Below are positions 1-7,940 of a DNA stretch of 64,000 bases, piece after piece (position 1 is the first letter of the stretch; each line of letters starts with the position of its first letter). Position numbers and translations under genes: made by a program. The stretch is from assembly GCF_009805585.1 (NCBI RefSeq), contig NZ_VHIN01000022.1, positions 124,001-188,000 on the forward strand. The letters are read 5' to 3'. The stretch is from Glutamicibacter sp. JC586 (GTDB taxonomy: Bacteria; Actinomycetota; Actinomycetes; Actinomycetales; Micrococcaceae). The notes beneath the pieces are model-generated. The model had not been told where the DNA came from. It worked only from the letters and a program-made list of their open reading frames with translations, and searched no databases.

Positions 1-92
1 CGATAGCGCGGTCGCGGCCGCCGTTTTGGTGTGCTTTTGCCCTGATATCCATCGTAGAAACTAGCCTAGGTGATCAACATCAGGACGCGACG

Positions 93-1013
93 TTAATTGA
101 TGATTGTATTAGCGAGTTCTTCACCGTGCGCAAAGGCGATGACCTGATTGACTGCCATTTCTGAGACCATCGAGATGAACTGCCCAGTGTCTCCGGCCAT
201 GTGCGGGGTGATGACGCAATTCGGTGCGCTCCATAGTGCGTGGTCTGCCGGCAACGGCTCAGGATCGGTGACATCCAAGGCCGCATGCAGCCTGCCGGCT
301 TGCAACTCAGGCAACAGGGCATCGGTGTCGATGATGGGCCCGCGCCCCACATTGACCAGTACCGAGCCGTCCTTCATTGTCGAGAGGAATTCGGCGTCGA
401 TAAGCTGTTCGGTTTCCTTGGTATGCGGCAGGGCAACAATCACCACATCGGCAGTGGGAAGAAAAGTCCGGAGCCGATCAAGAGAATAGATTGGATAGCC
501 CTGCTCGTGGACTCGTTCCGTTCGGGCAAATGACGTGAGCTCGGCAGGTTTGAAGGGCAATAGTCGCCCACGGATCTCGTTGCCGACTCCACCAGCACCA
601 AGGAGCACCACCTTGGACCCGTGCAGCGAGCCCGTCCATGTCCTAGTCCACTGCCGCTCGCGCTGCTGCTGTCCGACCTGTGGCAATTGGCGCAGGGATG
701 CCAGAACCAGAGCGAGGCAGTGTTCGGCGGTGGCATCTTCCACGGCGCCCGTGGAATTGGTCAATGACACGTGTTCAGGAAGATGCTCTAGAACCCACTC
801 GTATCCGATGGAGAGCAGGTGGACATGCTTCAGCCCCTTGATGCGGGAGACCCTTGAACAAAGCTCAGGCTTGCTCGGACGTTCGGTGACCAGCACGTCG
901 GCCGGCGGGGCGTCATTGGGGTCATCATTGATGTGCCAGAGGATCGGTTCGATTCCCGGATGCTGTAGACGGTCGACGAGATCCTGCCAGGGAAGCAATA
1001 CACGTAATATCAT
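93..1013 (-). CDS. D-isomer-specific 2-hydroxyacid dehydrogenase
   Basis: A 306-aa cytoplasmic NAD(P)-dependent oxidoreductase expected to interconvert a 2-keto acid and a D-2-hydroxy acid. The Rossmann loop GAGGVG is at residues 139-144. The family's catalytic triad is present: Arg224 in GRGPIID, Glu252 in DPEPLP and His271 in TPHMAG. Length is normal for the compact members of this family. The ATG at 1013 is preceded by AAAGGA, which supports the start. The substrate cannot be told from sequence; phosphoglycerate, glyoxylate or hydroxypyruvate are all possible. No partner gene is adjacent, and the next gene is divergent. Confidence 0.9.
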   Translation of the reverse strand: MILRVLLPWQDLVDRLQHPGIEPILWHINDDPNDAPPADVLVTERPSKPELCSRVSRIKGLKHVHLLSIGYEWVLEHLPEHVSLTNSTGAVEDATAEHCLALVLASLRQLPQVGQQQRERQWTRTWTGSLHGSKVVLLGAGGVGNEIRGRLLPFKPAELTSFARTERVHEQGYPIYSLDRLRTFLPTADVVIVALPHTKETEQLIDAEFLSTMKDGSVLVNVGRGPIIDTDALLPELQAGRLHAALDVTDPEPLPADHALWSAPNCVITPHMAGDTGQFISMVSEMAVNQVIAFAHGEELANTIIN

Positions 1014-1144
1014 AAGAAAATGTCCTTTCGGGTGCTCTGACTATTGTGTCCGCTGGCACACAGGGATGGTGAATCTGGTGACCGGCTCATTACTCTGTGT
1101 CTTTCACTCCAGATTGAAGATCAAATAATTAGTAGACTGAACTC

Positions 1145-1378
1145 ATGAATCACAATGGGATTGTCGGTACGACCATACTGATAGGACTTGGCTGGACGGT
1201 GTTTGCCCTTGGCCTTGCCGCGCTATTCTTCGATCCGCTGGTCGGCGCGCTGTTGGCGATCGCCGGTGCGGTATTGATCAGCGGCGGCATGATCACCGAG
1301 GCGTTGAACAGGAAGGGTAAGGCATCCGCAATACTGCCAATCAGCAGAGAAGAAGAAACGCCTACAATTGCTTCGTAG
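1145..1378 (+). CDS. small two-helix membrane protein of unknown function
   Basis: A 77-aa hypothetical protein. Two hydrophobic segments, about residues 8-28 and 31-50, are separated by a short Asp-Pro-containing turn (FFDPLVG). A charged cytoplasmic-looking tail (NRKGKA, SREEE) follows. I recognise no family. It stands alone in a divergent position to the hydroxyacid dehydrogenase, and the Shine-Dalgarno sequence is weak. Codon use looks like that of the core chromosome, which supports a real gene, but it is short and unproven. Confidence 0.55.
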   Translation: MNHNGIVGTTILIGLGWTVFALGLAALFFDPLVGALLAIAGAVLISGGMITEALNRKGKASAILPISREEETPTIAS

Positions 1379-1458
1379 CTGCCCGCCACGCTCAGCGGGG
1401 CGAGAGGTGAAGAAGTCAGAGCGCTCAAACGACGATGCTGTACTCAAATCACTAGCGA

Positions 1459-1795
1459 CGATGGATCGACGAGTTTTCGTATCGAGGGTCAGACTTTCAA
1501 ATCCGCCACTGACGAGCACGGGAATCTTATTCTTGAAGGCATGAGCGTAGAGGTTCCGTGGACTGTGATCGGACCTGTCGCGCATGCTATTCATATTGCT
1601 GAACGACTGCACGGTCAAGAATTGTTCTTCCCGCCGCGTGAATTTAACGTCATATCAGGCCTTCGGGAACAAGCGGAACCAACGTCAGTAACCACAGAGT
1701 TAAGCCGGATGTCGGCTGGCTCATCGACTGTTACAACGAGCAAGCCGCTCGCCTGTATCGGGAACACGTAATCATCTCAGAAGCCGGCGGGGAGG
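1459..1795 (+). pseudogene. degenerate fragment of an actinobacterial tyrosine recombinase/integrase
   Basis: Reading from about 1459, one frame gives stretches such as DEHGNLILEG, PWTVIGPVAHAI and AERLHGQELFFP. In my reading these resemble the middle of large actinobacterial tyrosine-type recombinases. A second frame, from about 1702, gives GWLIDCYNEQAARLYREH, which fits the next part of the same family, so a frameshift lies between them. There is no start codon, no catalytic C-terminal R-H-R-Y region and no intact ORF. The assignment rests on recalled family patterns, not on a search. Confidence 0.5.
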
Positions 1796-1880
1796 TCTTG
1801 GATCTTCCGGTCGGAGTCTTGGGTTTCGTTGGATACGCGGGCATATTCGGTCAGCTTTGTTAGTGGTCCTTCGAAAGCGT
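1784..1880 (-). pseudogene. truncated serine resolvase remnant (N-terminal piece)
   Basis: The minus strand encodes TKLTEYARVSNETQDSDRKI followed by QD. This aligns with the N-terminus of the intact resolvase at 12243-12821 (TKLIGYARVSTKAQDADRQI). Identity at DNA level continues upstream of the start codon into the same spacer (GTCTCxCAACxAAT). The start codon is lost (ATG became CTA) and everything after about 25 codons is missing. It is a relic of a second copy of the same recombination module. Confidence 0.8.
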
Positions 1881-2101
1881 CTCACAACCAATTCAGCTGA
1901 CACCTCAGTATTATTTGTTCGACCGTCTGAAAATAGGTTCTAAATCGTTACCGTTACACCTTTGCCAACCTATGTTTGATGCGTTACATTTGTTTCTGTC
2001 ATCTCTGCATTGCTACAGGCCAGATCTCATCTTGTTGATAAAAGCAGGTTTCGCTATGGCGGGATTCTGTGGCGATTCGCACATTTTTGAAGCGGGAATA
2101 A

Positions 2102-3292
2102 TTGAAAAATAAGTTGGGTGCAACAGCACTTTCAGCAGCGCTAATTTCCGGATTAGTACTCAGCGGAAATGCTGCGCAAGCTACCGAAATTTCAGAAGAG
2201 GTGATTAGCGCTCCTGCTCAATCATCTGAAACGGCAAGTGCTCCGACGGAAACTTCTGCCCCAGAAATCGAATCTGAAGCTTCAAGCAACGAATCTGCAG
2301 CCGAAGAATCAGCAATTGACCTTGCTGAATCCGAAGCAACTGCAGTGGCTGAAGAACCTGTTGCATCGCCGACGCCAGCGCCGTCCGTTGAAGTCATCGA
2401 GGCCGAGCCAGCTGAAAGCGAATCAGCTGGAGAGACTGAAGAGTCAGTCACTACGGATTCAGAGAGAGTGGGTGCTCATGAATCAGTAGCCGCAAGCGAA
2501 GCGCCAGCTGAGCCAGGCCCGTCACTCGAATCCACGGAATCGGAGAAGGACGTCGCCGTCGAAGACGAGGATCCTCGGTGGGAGCAGCTAGAAGCGCTCA
2601 TGCCTGAGGGTAGTGGCGACTGGGATGAGGCTCAATGGGAAGAATTCGACAACACTGAGGCTGGTCAAGAGCTCAATCGACTGCACGAAGAACTCATGGC
2701 CGAAGAATCATTTTTGGACGACGAATTCGAGCTTTCTGATGAAGAGATGGCGCTTTGGGATTCGTTCAACAAGTTGCTCCCAGAAGAGTTCCTTGAGTGG
2801 GATGAGGAGCAATGGGTTCAGTATTTCCAGACTGAAAACGGACTTGAGCTTCTCGATCTGATACTCCCATTTGTTGCCGAGAGCATCGAAAGCGATGGGA
2901 ACGCCGCAGACCTGCAGGCCTTGTTTGAGGAGGTCTTCGCTAATGATCCTGAACTGCTTGCTTATTACTTAGAGCTCTACTTTGGCATTCAGCAGGGAGA
3001 CGAAGAAGATTACGTAGGACCCGAAACTGAGGTCCTGCCTGCCCCTTCTGAGGGTGAACGTCCGACTGAAGGAACAAAGATCCAGCCTGCTGGTGAAGTC
3101 AGCAAGTCCCCTGTGGCTCACGAAAAATCGACAAGCAAAGTTGCAGCTGAGGCGGCTCCTCGGCTCGCCAATACCGGTTTTAGCGGATTTGTGGCGGCTG
3201 GAGTTGGATTGCTTTTGGCACTTGCCGGAGCTGTACTTACCGTTCGAAGCCGGAAAGCTTCTGCCAATTATTCGCAACCAGTAGCAAGCTAA
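2102..3292 (+). CDS. acidic LAxTG-anchored cell-wall surface protein, copy 1
   Basis: A 396-aa secreted protein of unknown function. The N-terminal signal peptide ends near AQA at residues 25-27. A Ser/Glu/Ala-rich low-complexity stalk runs from about 30 to 155. A structured acidic region at about 157-295 contains two copies of a roughly 59-residue module marked by DWDEAQW (173-179) and EWDEEQW (232-238). At the C-terminus there is a LANTG sorting signal (355-359), a hydrophobic helix and a basic RSRK tail, as needed for sortase anchoring. The TTG start at 2102 is shared with the paralogue at 18801, and the leader before it is also conserved. No sortase gene is nearby. Confidence 0.85.
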   Translation: MKNKLGATALSAALISGLVLSGNAAQATEISEEVISAPAQSSETASAPTETSAPEIESEASSNESAAEESAIDLAESEATAVAEEPVASPTPAPSVEVIEAEPAESESAGETEESVTTDSERVGAHESVAASEAPAEPGPSLESTESEKDVAVEDEDPRWEQLEALMPEGSGDWDEAQWEEFDNTEAGQELNRLHEELMAEESFLDDEFELSDEEMALWDSFNKLLPEEFLEWDEEQWVQYFQTENGLELLDLILPFVAESIESDGNAADLQALFEEVFANDPELLAYYLELYFGIQQGDEEDYVGPETEVLPAPSEGERPTEGTKIQPAGEVSKSPVAHEKSTSKVAAEAAPRLANTGFSGFVAAGVGLLLALAGAVLTVRSRKASANYSQPVAS

Positions 3293-3519
3293 CAACACCA
3301 AAGGCTGCCGGTTGACTCATCAAAATGACGATCGACTCGGCGGTCTTTGGTCAGCTCTACTTTTAGTAACAGTTGAGTATCAGGGATCGATAATACTTCC
3401 TGGATGGGTTGAACGTACTGTCGGTCATTTTGATATCAATAAGTATAGATGATGATTTAAATATGATAATATAAAACCTCGTAAGGTAAGCTAGTCTACT
3501 TGATTTTAAGGAGTTGCCA

Positions 3520-3627
3520 ATGGTTGGAGCGTTGATTTCAATAATCGTTTGCGTTGCTGTCGTGGTGGTTGTAGTTGGATTGATCATCACCAATGTTAGA
3601 AAGAAGAGGGGTAACGCGAAAAAATGA
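3520..3627 (+). CDS. 35-aa single-pass membrane peptide
   Basis: ATG at 3520 sits behind AAGGAG (3508-3513) at good spacing and opens a 35-codon frame. The peptide starts MVGALISIIVCVAVVVVVVG, continues LIITNV, and ends in a strongly basic tail (RKKRGNAKK). That is one transmembrane helix and a positive cytoplasmic end. Its TGA overlaps the ATG of the next gene (ATGA at 3624-3627), so the two are probably translationally coupled. No family is recognised. A toxin-like, signalling or secretion-accessory peptide would all be guesses. Confidence 0.6.
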   Translation: MVGALISIIVCVAVVVVVVGLIITNVRKKRGNAKK

Positions 3628-4004
3628 GAATTCGAGGTGTTATTTCAATCTTGCTCGCTGGGGTACTCTTCATTTCCAGCTCGGCACCATCTCTGGCTGC
3701 AGGCGTGGCGCTACCCAAGGAAGACGTAGTAAAAATTCGTTCGGGGCTGCGTGATCTAGGCGTTGATTTGAAAACTCAAGACCAGCTAATCAAAAAACTC
3801 GAAAAGGGGATCGCTTGGGATTCGCTTATTGAATCGTCCAAGCCGATCTCGAACACCACTCAACAATTGAGTGGTGAGACCGTGGAACGTATGGTGTTTG
3901 CAGACGGATCTGTGGCTATTAGCCAGACGCAAAATGGACTTGACTTGCGTAGTAATCTCGCGATGCTGGTTGGGTCCCCGGAAAGTAGTCCAGTGAGTTT
4001 GTGA
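3624..4004 (+). CDS. secreted protein of unknown function, 3' end replaced by an IS element
   Basis: The 126-aa frame begins with a clear Sec signal peptide (MRIRG, then a hydrophobic core, cleavage near SLAAG at about residue 26). The mature part contains LGVDLKTQDQLIKKLEKGI and FADGSVAISQT, a pattern I associate with uncharacterised secreted actinobacterial proteins. Native coding ends at about 3966 (residue 114). The last dozen codons are read from the left end of the IS3-family insertion, so the protein is truncated. Sequence just after the IS (5224 on) contains a Cys-rich stretch in one frame (CYSYICS) and another open stretch, either of which may be the lost tail. It is coupled by ATGA to the 35-aa peptide. 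Confidence 0.65.
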   Translation: MRIRGVISILLAGVLFISSSAPSLAAGVALPKEDVVKIRSGLRDLGVDLKTQDQLIKKLEKGIAWDSLIESSKPISNTTQQLSGETVERMVFADGSVAISQTQNGLDLRSNLAMLVGSPESSPVSL

Positions 4005-4047
4005 GTACTCGTGTCCGACAATGGACACAGGAGGAATCACAGAAACA

Positions 4048-4326
4048 ATGGCACGCAGACACACACCAGATCAGGTCATCGCTAAAGTCCGTCAAGGACA
4101 AAAGATGCTCAACGACGGACACTCGATGATCGAGGTCATCAAGGAACTGCAGATCACTGAAGCTACTTGGTACCGCTGGATCAACCAGTACGGGTCCGAG
4201 AAAAACGCTGAAGCCAGCAAACGTACCAAGGAGCTGGAGAAGGAAAACGCGCGCCTCATGAAGTTGCTCGCTGATCAGATGCTCGCCAACGACATTCTGA
4301 CCGAGGTAGCCAAGGGGAAATTCTAA
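4048..4326 (+). CDS. IS3-family transposase OrfA (helix-turn-helix protein)
   Basis: A short DNA-binding protein of the IS3 OrfA type. It has an N-terminal HTH (HTPDQVIAKVRQGQ ... TWYRWINQYG) followed by a leucine-zipper-like coiled coil (ELEKENARLMKLLADQML). ATG at 4048 gives 92 aa starting MARRHTPDQV, the usual family start; an upstream ATG at 4021 would add nine residues. The C-terminal LTEVAKGKF is the point where OrfB normally begins in the -1 frame, so an OrfAB fusion would be made by frameshifting near 4315-4320. Confidence 0.85.
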   Translation: MARRHTPDQVIAKVRQGQKMLNDGHSMIEVIKELQITEATWYRWINQYGSEKNAEASKRTKELEKENARLMKLLADQMLANDILTEVAKGKF

Positions 4327-4444
4327 GCCCCGAACCACGCCGCCGCGCTGTCCGGATGGCGATGGAAAAATTTGGGGCGTCCGAACGCTTCGCTTGCCAA
4401 GTTCTGGGTCAGAACCGCTCTGCACTACGTAAGAAAAATCACCG

Positions 4445-5194
4445 ATGAGCTTTGACGAAGCGCAGCTACGAGCCGACTTGAGGGCCATCGCGTCTAAGCA
4501 TCCAACGTGGGGATGGCGCAAAGCCCGCTGGCACTTGCTGGCCACCGAACGGGGGAAAGACACTGTCTTGAACAGCAAGCGCATCAGACGATTATGGCGA
4601 GAAGAAGGCCTGGTCTGTAAGCCTAGGCGTCGAAAGAAGCGCCGCACCGGCCCTGGAGCCGGCGAGCAAAAGCGGTTGACCGCAACGTATCCGATGCATG
4701 TACTGAGCTTTGATTTCCAGTCGGATGTCACCTTTTGTGGCCGTCATATCCGGTTCTTGAATGTCATTGATGAGTACACGCGGACCGCATTGGCGATTAT
4801 TCCGCGGCGGTCTTTCAAGGCTGCTGATGTGGTTGCTGTTCTGGAGGACATCATTGCTGAAACTGGGATTCAGCCGGCGTTTGTGCGGTGTGATAACGGT
4901 CCTGAGTTCACTGCTGGCGCGCTGGTGGATTGGTGCAACGCTGTGGGGGCGTCCACTGCGTTTATCGATCCGGGTTCGCCGAGGCAGAACGGTTTTATTG
5001 AGTCGTTCAATGCGCAGTTCCGACGTGAACAGCTTTCCGGGGAAATTATGGACACTATGGTGGAAGCGAAGTATTTGGCTGATGAATGGAAGGACATTTA
5101 CAATCATGAGCGCCCCCATGGGTCTTTGGATGGGTTGACGCCGTCCCGGTTTTGGGATGAATGGGTTAGAGAGAATCAGTTAGCTATCGCATAG
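4445..5194 (+). pseudogene. IS3-family transposase OrfB, DDE integrase core (5' part frameshifted)
   Basis: The 249-aa frame carries the rve integrase core with the catalytic triad in context: Asp in SFDFQSD, Asp in RCDNGPEF and Glu in FIESFN. The usual OrfB N-terminus (SPEPRRRAVRMAMEKFG, then CQVLGQNRSALRKK) lies at 4321-4445 in a different frame and ends at a TGA that overlaps ATG 4445. One extra A in the A5 run at 4434-4438 would fuse the two parts as LRKKSPMSFDEAQL. As it stands, a complete OrfB needs a second frameshift or re-initiation at the ATGA overlap, so activity is doubtful. Confidence 0.75.
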
Positions 5195-5285
5195 CTGCTG
5201 GACTGTTTAAAGGGACCCAACCAAGTGCTACTCCTATATCTGCTCGTAGTGCGGCCCTGCGTAGCATTCGAAATATTTAAACGAT

Positions 5286-7575
5286 CTATGCGAATACGCT
5301 AGGATCGTGATCGGTAGCTTTGCACATTCGTTCGAAATGCTCAGTATCAATTGCTTTTAGAAACTCCATACAACGGCGAATTTGACGGTGCACGGCTCGC
5401 GCGTCAAGCAATTCTAATGTCTCTCCACCTTCACCATGAGAGAAGCGGTTACAGAAATCATAAACGTCTCGAAATGGTTCGCCCGGTTTAGTTGAGATCA
5501 GAACCTCTAGCTGCTGCCGAAAATCGGTCCGATGCGGCGCCTTATAGCTCGCAAAAACTTCCAACACCCGACGCGCTGCATTCGGTAGGAGGAACAGCCG
5601 CTCATGGTCTGCAGAGTCAATGACCCCAGACATAACCATAGAAAACAGATACGTATATTCAGAAGTGCTCTTGAGCAGAGCACTTGGAAGCTGGCCAACT
5701 TTGGATCTCCGCTTCCCATCAATTTCGCAAGAATACATTTCCAAAAAAGCAACCTTAGGAAAGCGAGTTTCCTCAGCGTCCTGGTTCCTTATGTTTTTAA
5801 GAGACTGTCCCCATGCATTACTATGTGATTTCAGGGTGAGCCTCAGAAGACTGAAATCGTGTGTCAAAATTATATATTGACCAAAATCTTTCAAAGTGTC
5901 GACGAGCCACTGGTGGGTAGCGAAGACCGATTCGCGGTCCAGAGAACTCGAAGGATCATCGATGATAACGACACGCTCCGAGAGATTCGGCCTGGCTGCC
6001 TGTTCATCTTGAAGACTGCGAAGGAAATACAGTAGCGAGAGAGTCATTCGCTCACCTTCGCTGAGATTCTTCCCTGGCGCGTCGCCCCGACGACAACTGT
6101 AAGATTTTCCATCCGGGGTAACGACCACGCTCAGATGGTCCTTTCCATATACCTGTGCCAGATCCTTCGTTAAAGTGTCAGCCATGTCTTTGGTGGTGAA
6201 CCGGGCTTGACGGATCTCTTCCAATCGCCGCTCGATTTTGGCCGCTGCAGCATCGCATTCAAGCTTTTTAGCCAGGAACTTTTGCGCCGACTGTTCCAAT
6301 TCGCAGAAATCGGCGCTTCGTGAGCCATGTAGGTGGCTGAGAACTAGTTGTTTGCGGTCGCCCGTTACCGTCTCATGTCTGAGCACCTGTTCGTTATGAT
6401 CGATGATCACGCTAACCAGCGCTGATATTGGTAGCGCGGTATCGAGAGCTGATAAGTCTGGCGGACCCGGGGTCGTGCTTGGATCATTAACTTTGACGGT
6501 GAGCGCGTTTTCTAATAACCCTAGAGATTGGACGTACTTGTTAAGCGCTACCTGTACGGATTTTTTTCGCAGTCTCGAAAGTACTTTTGAGGTGACTAGC
6601 TAGTGCTGATTCGGTGGGAATTCCGGCATACCAGGTGGTTAGAGCATCCTTGGCGCGAGTGACTGCTTCGAGCAGGGATTTAGCTTTGCTGCGGATACGC
6701 AGCCAGCTTTCGTCAAAATGTTGGGCAAGTTGGGCGCGGCGTACTTCAGTAAGTTGCTCTGCACAGAAGAGACAATGGTCAATACCGATGTGTAATTCGA
6801 GCCCTTGTTCAACCCAGGATTGGGCCTTGGAATTCGTCTCTAGGGTTTCTAGAGCGATTCGGGTTGGGGTTTCTTTTAGTAGCTGTGAAAGCTCTGACAA
6901 GTTCGGAATGGACCCAACTGGTGGTTCAGCGATGAGAGGAACTTGGGCGGGAACACCCTCCGCAAGGTGCTTTAACGCTTCAGCATGCTTGTTGCTGTCA
7001 GGGAAGCTTCCTTCGTGTGCACGCAACCTGTCTTTGATCTTTGGGAGTGAGTACCGATTTCTTGTGAAATGGGCGCGATCAAATTCTTGGAGTTCGGAAA
7101 TCGTCCTGTCTTGCACTTCCCTGGCAAGCTTGTCTATTTTCTGGTTTGTTTCCTTGCCCTGTTTTTCTGCCTTTTCCGCTTCATCCCGCAACTGACTGAA
7201 CTCACTTTTTAGTGTTTTCTCTTCTTCTTTCGCATCGATGGCATCCTTGCCAAGGGTAACGATGGCGGACGCACTATCGCCGTCGAGAAAGTCCGCGAGG
7301 TTTTTTTCAACCCACTTGCGGGTAAAGACTGCAACTGCTTGCGGTCCGGCGGACTCTCCAAAACCGATTTTGGTATTCGTTTTGTGTTCATCTTCCCAGA
7401 TAACATTCGTGAGAGAAGAGTCTTCAGAAAGGCTGAGAAGGAGTTCCGACAAGGTGGATTTGCCACTGCCATTATGACCATAGACGACGGTGCGCCGACC
7501 TGCTGGAAGATCATCGGGCCAAAAATTCTTGTCTAAAGACCGCCATGGGTCTTGAAGATTTATTTTGCGAAGCAT
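5286..7575 (-). pseudogene. AAA_13-family ABC ATPase, RloC/PrrC-like, split by a frameshift at an A7 tract
   Basis: Two adjacent minus-strand frames (7581-6541 and 6410-5286) are one gene. Deleting one A from the coding-strand A7 run (6561-6567) joins them with no stop, giving about 762 aa from ATG 7575, which has AAGGTG five bases upstream. The first half has Walker A (GHNGSGKST), a coiled coil and a CLFC zinc-hook-like motif (about 6765-6785). The second half has the ABC signature (LSEGERM), Walker B (VVIIDDPSSSLD) and an H-loop (LTHDF). Near the C-terminus, RRVLE followed by an NRFSH motif fits the R-x3-E...H pattern of PrrC-type anticodon nucleases. The likely role is a tRNA-cleaving guard linked to the neighbouring restriction system. 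That role is inference, and the current allele cannot make full-length protein without slippage. Confidence 0.8.
6561..6567. repeat. homopolymer T7 (A7 on the coding strand) at the AAA_13 frameshift
   Basis: Seven identical bases sit exactly where the reading frame of the AAA_13 gene breaks; one base fewer restores it. The tract could be a contingency locus, a site of transcriptional slippage, a fixed mutation or a sequencing error. Confidence 0.8.
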
Positions 7576-7931
7576 TAACACACCTTATCTGTGACATACG
7601 ACAAATACTGAGGTATGAGGCGGCGTAACACAGTACTTCGCAATTAATGCTGATGCCCGTGAGGGACTTAGCGAAGATCTGTTCTGGTGTGTCTAAGTGC
7701 CATTTTCAGTGTTTCCCCTGTATCCAGTGTTTGACTTGATCATTTACCTAGTCGCTGGCCTACTTTTCGGAGTTTCGACCCACTGTGGCCCCTGAGTTCA
7801 CCTGCAACGGGGGACCGCAACCCGTGCGCAGCCTCTAATGGGGCAATAGTGTTGACAAGACCTGAAGCTAGGTGAGATTGAATCTATATCGGTATTTGCT
7901 GAGAGAATGATCCAAAGCACAACTAAACTAA
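7576..7931. promoter_or_regulatory. divergent promoter region between the AAA_13 gene and the restriction-modification gene
   Basis: About 350 bases with no ORF that I can support. It must hold the promoters of both divergent genes. A perfect TTGACA at 7852-7857 could be the -35 element for the rightward gene, with weak -10 candidates (GAATCT or TCTATA) about 18-25 bases downstream. I see no clear operator or terminator. Confidence 0.35.
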
Positions 7932-7940
7932 GTGGTAAGG

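Larger units (their letters stand above)
3967..5223 (+). mobile_element. IS3-family insertion sequence (about 1.26 kb)
   Basis: It carries orfA plus a DDE-transposase orfB, the standard IS3 layout. Imperfect terminal inverted repeats begin TGGTTGGGTCCC on the left (3967) and end GGGACCCAACCA on the right (5223). Homology continues inward (AAA and AGTCCAG on both sides). The ends read TG...CA as expected. The flanking triplets differ (TGC against AGT), so I see no target-site duplication; flanking rearrangement or a boundary off by a few bases would explain this. It truncates the secreted-protein gene. Confidence 0.85.

Noticed and set aside
1-92. 3' end of a gene upstream of the hydroxyacid dehydrogenase
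   Set aside because: The first 92 bases show no readable coding frame that I can assign.
3363-3593. 76-codon Thr-rich minus-strand frame
   Set aside because: Antisense to the 35-aa membrane peptide, which has a strong ribosome-binding site and a coupled downstream gene.
3919-4731. 270-codon minus-strand frame across the IS element
   Set aside because: Antisense to OrfA and OrfB, with no family match.
5286-7581. Two separate ATPase genes at 5286-6410 and 6541-7581
   Set aside because: Neither half is a complete ABC domain; one base change in A7 joins them through an open linker, so they are one interrupted gene.
7576-7931. Possible regulatory RNA between the divergent ATPase and restriction genes
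   Set aside because: No stable symmetric structure or known motif could be read; only a TTGACA-like box stands out.
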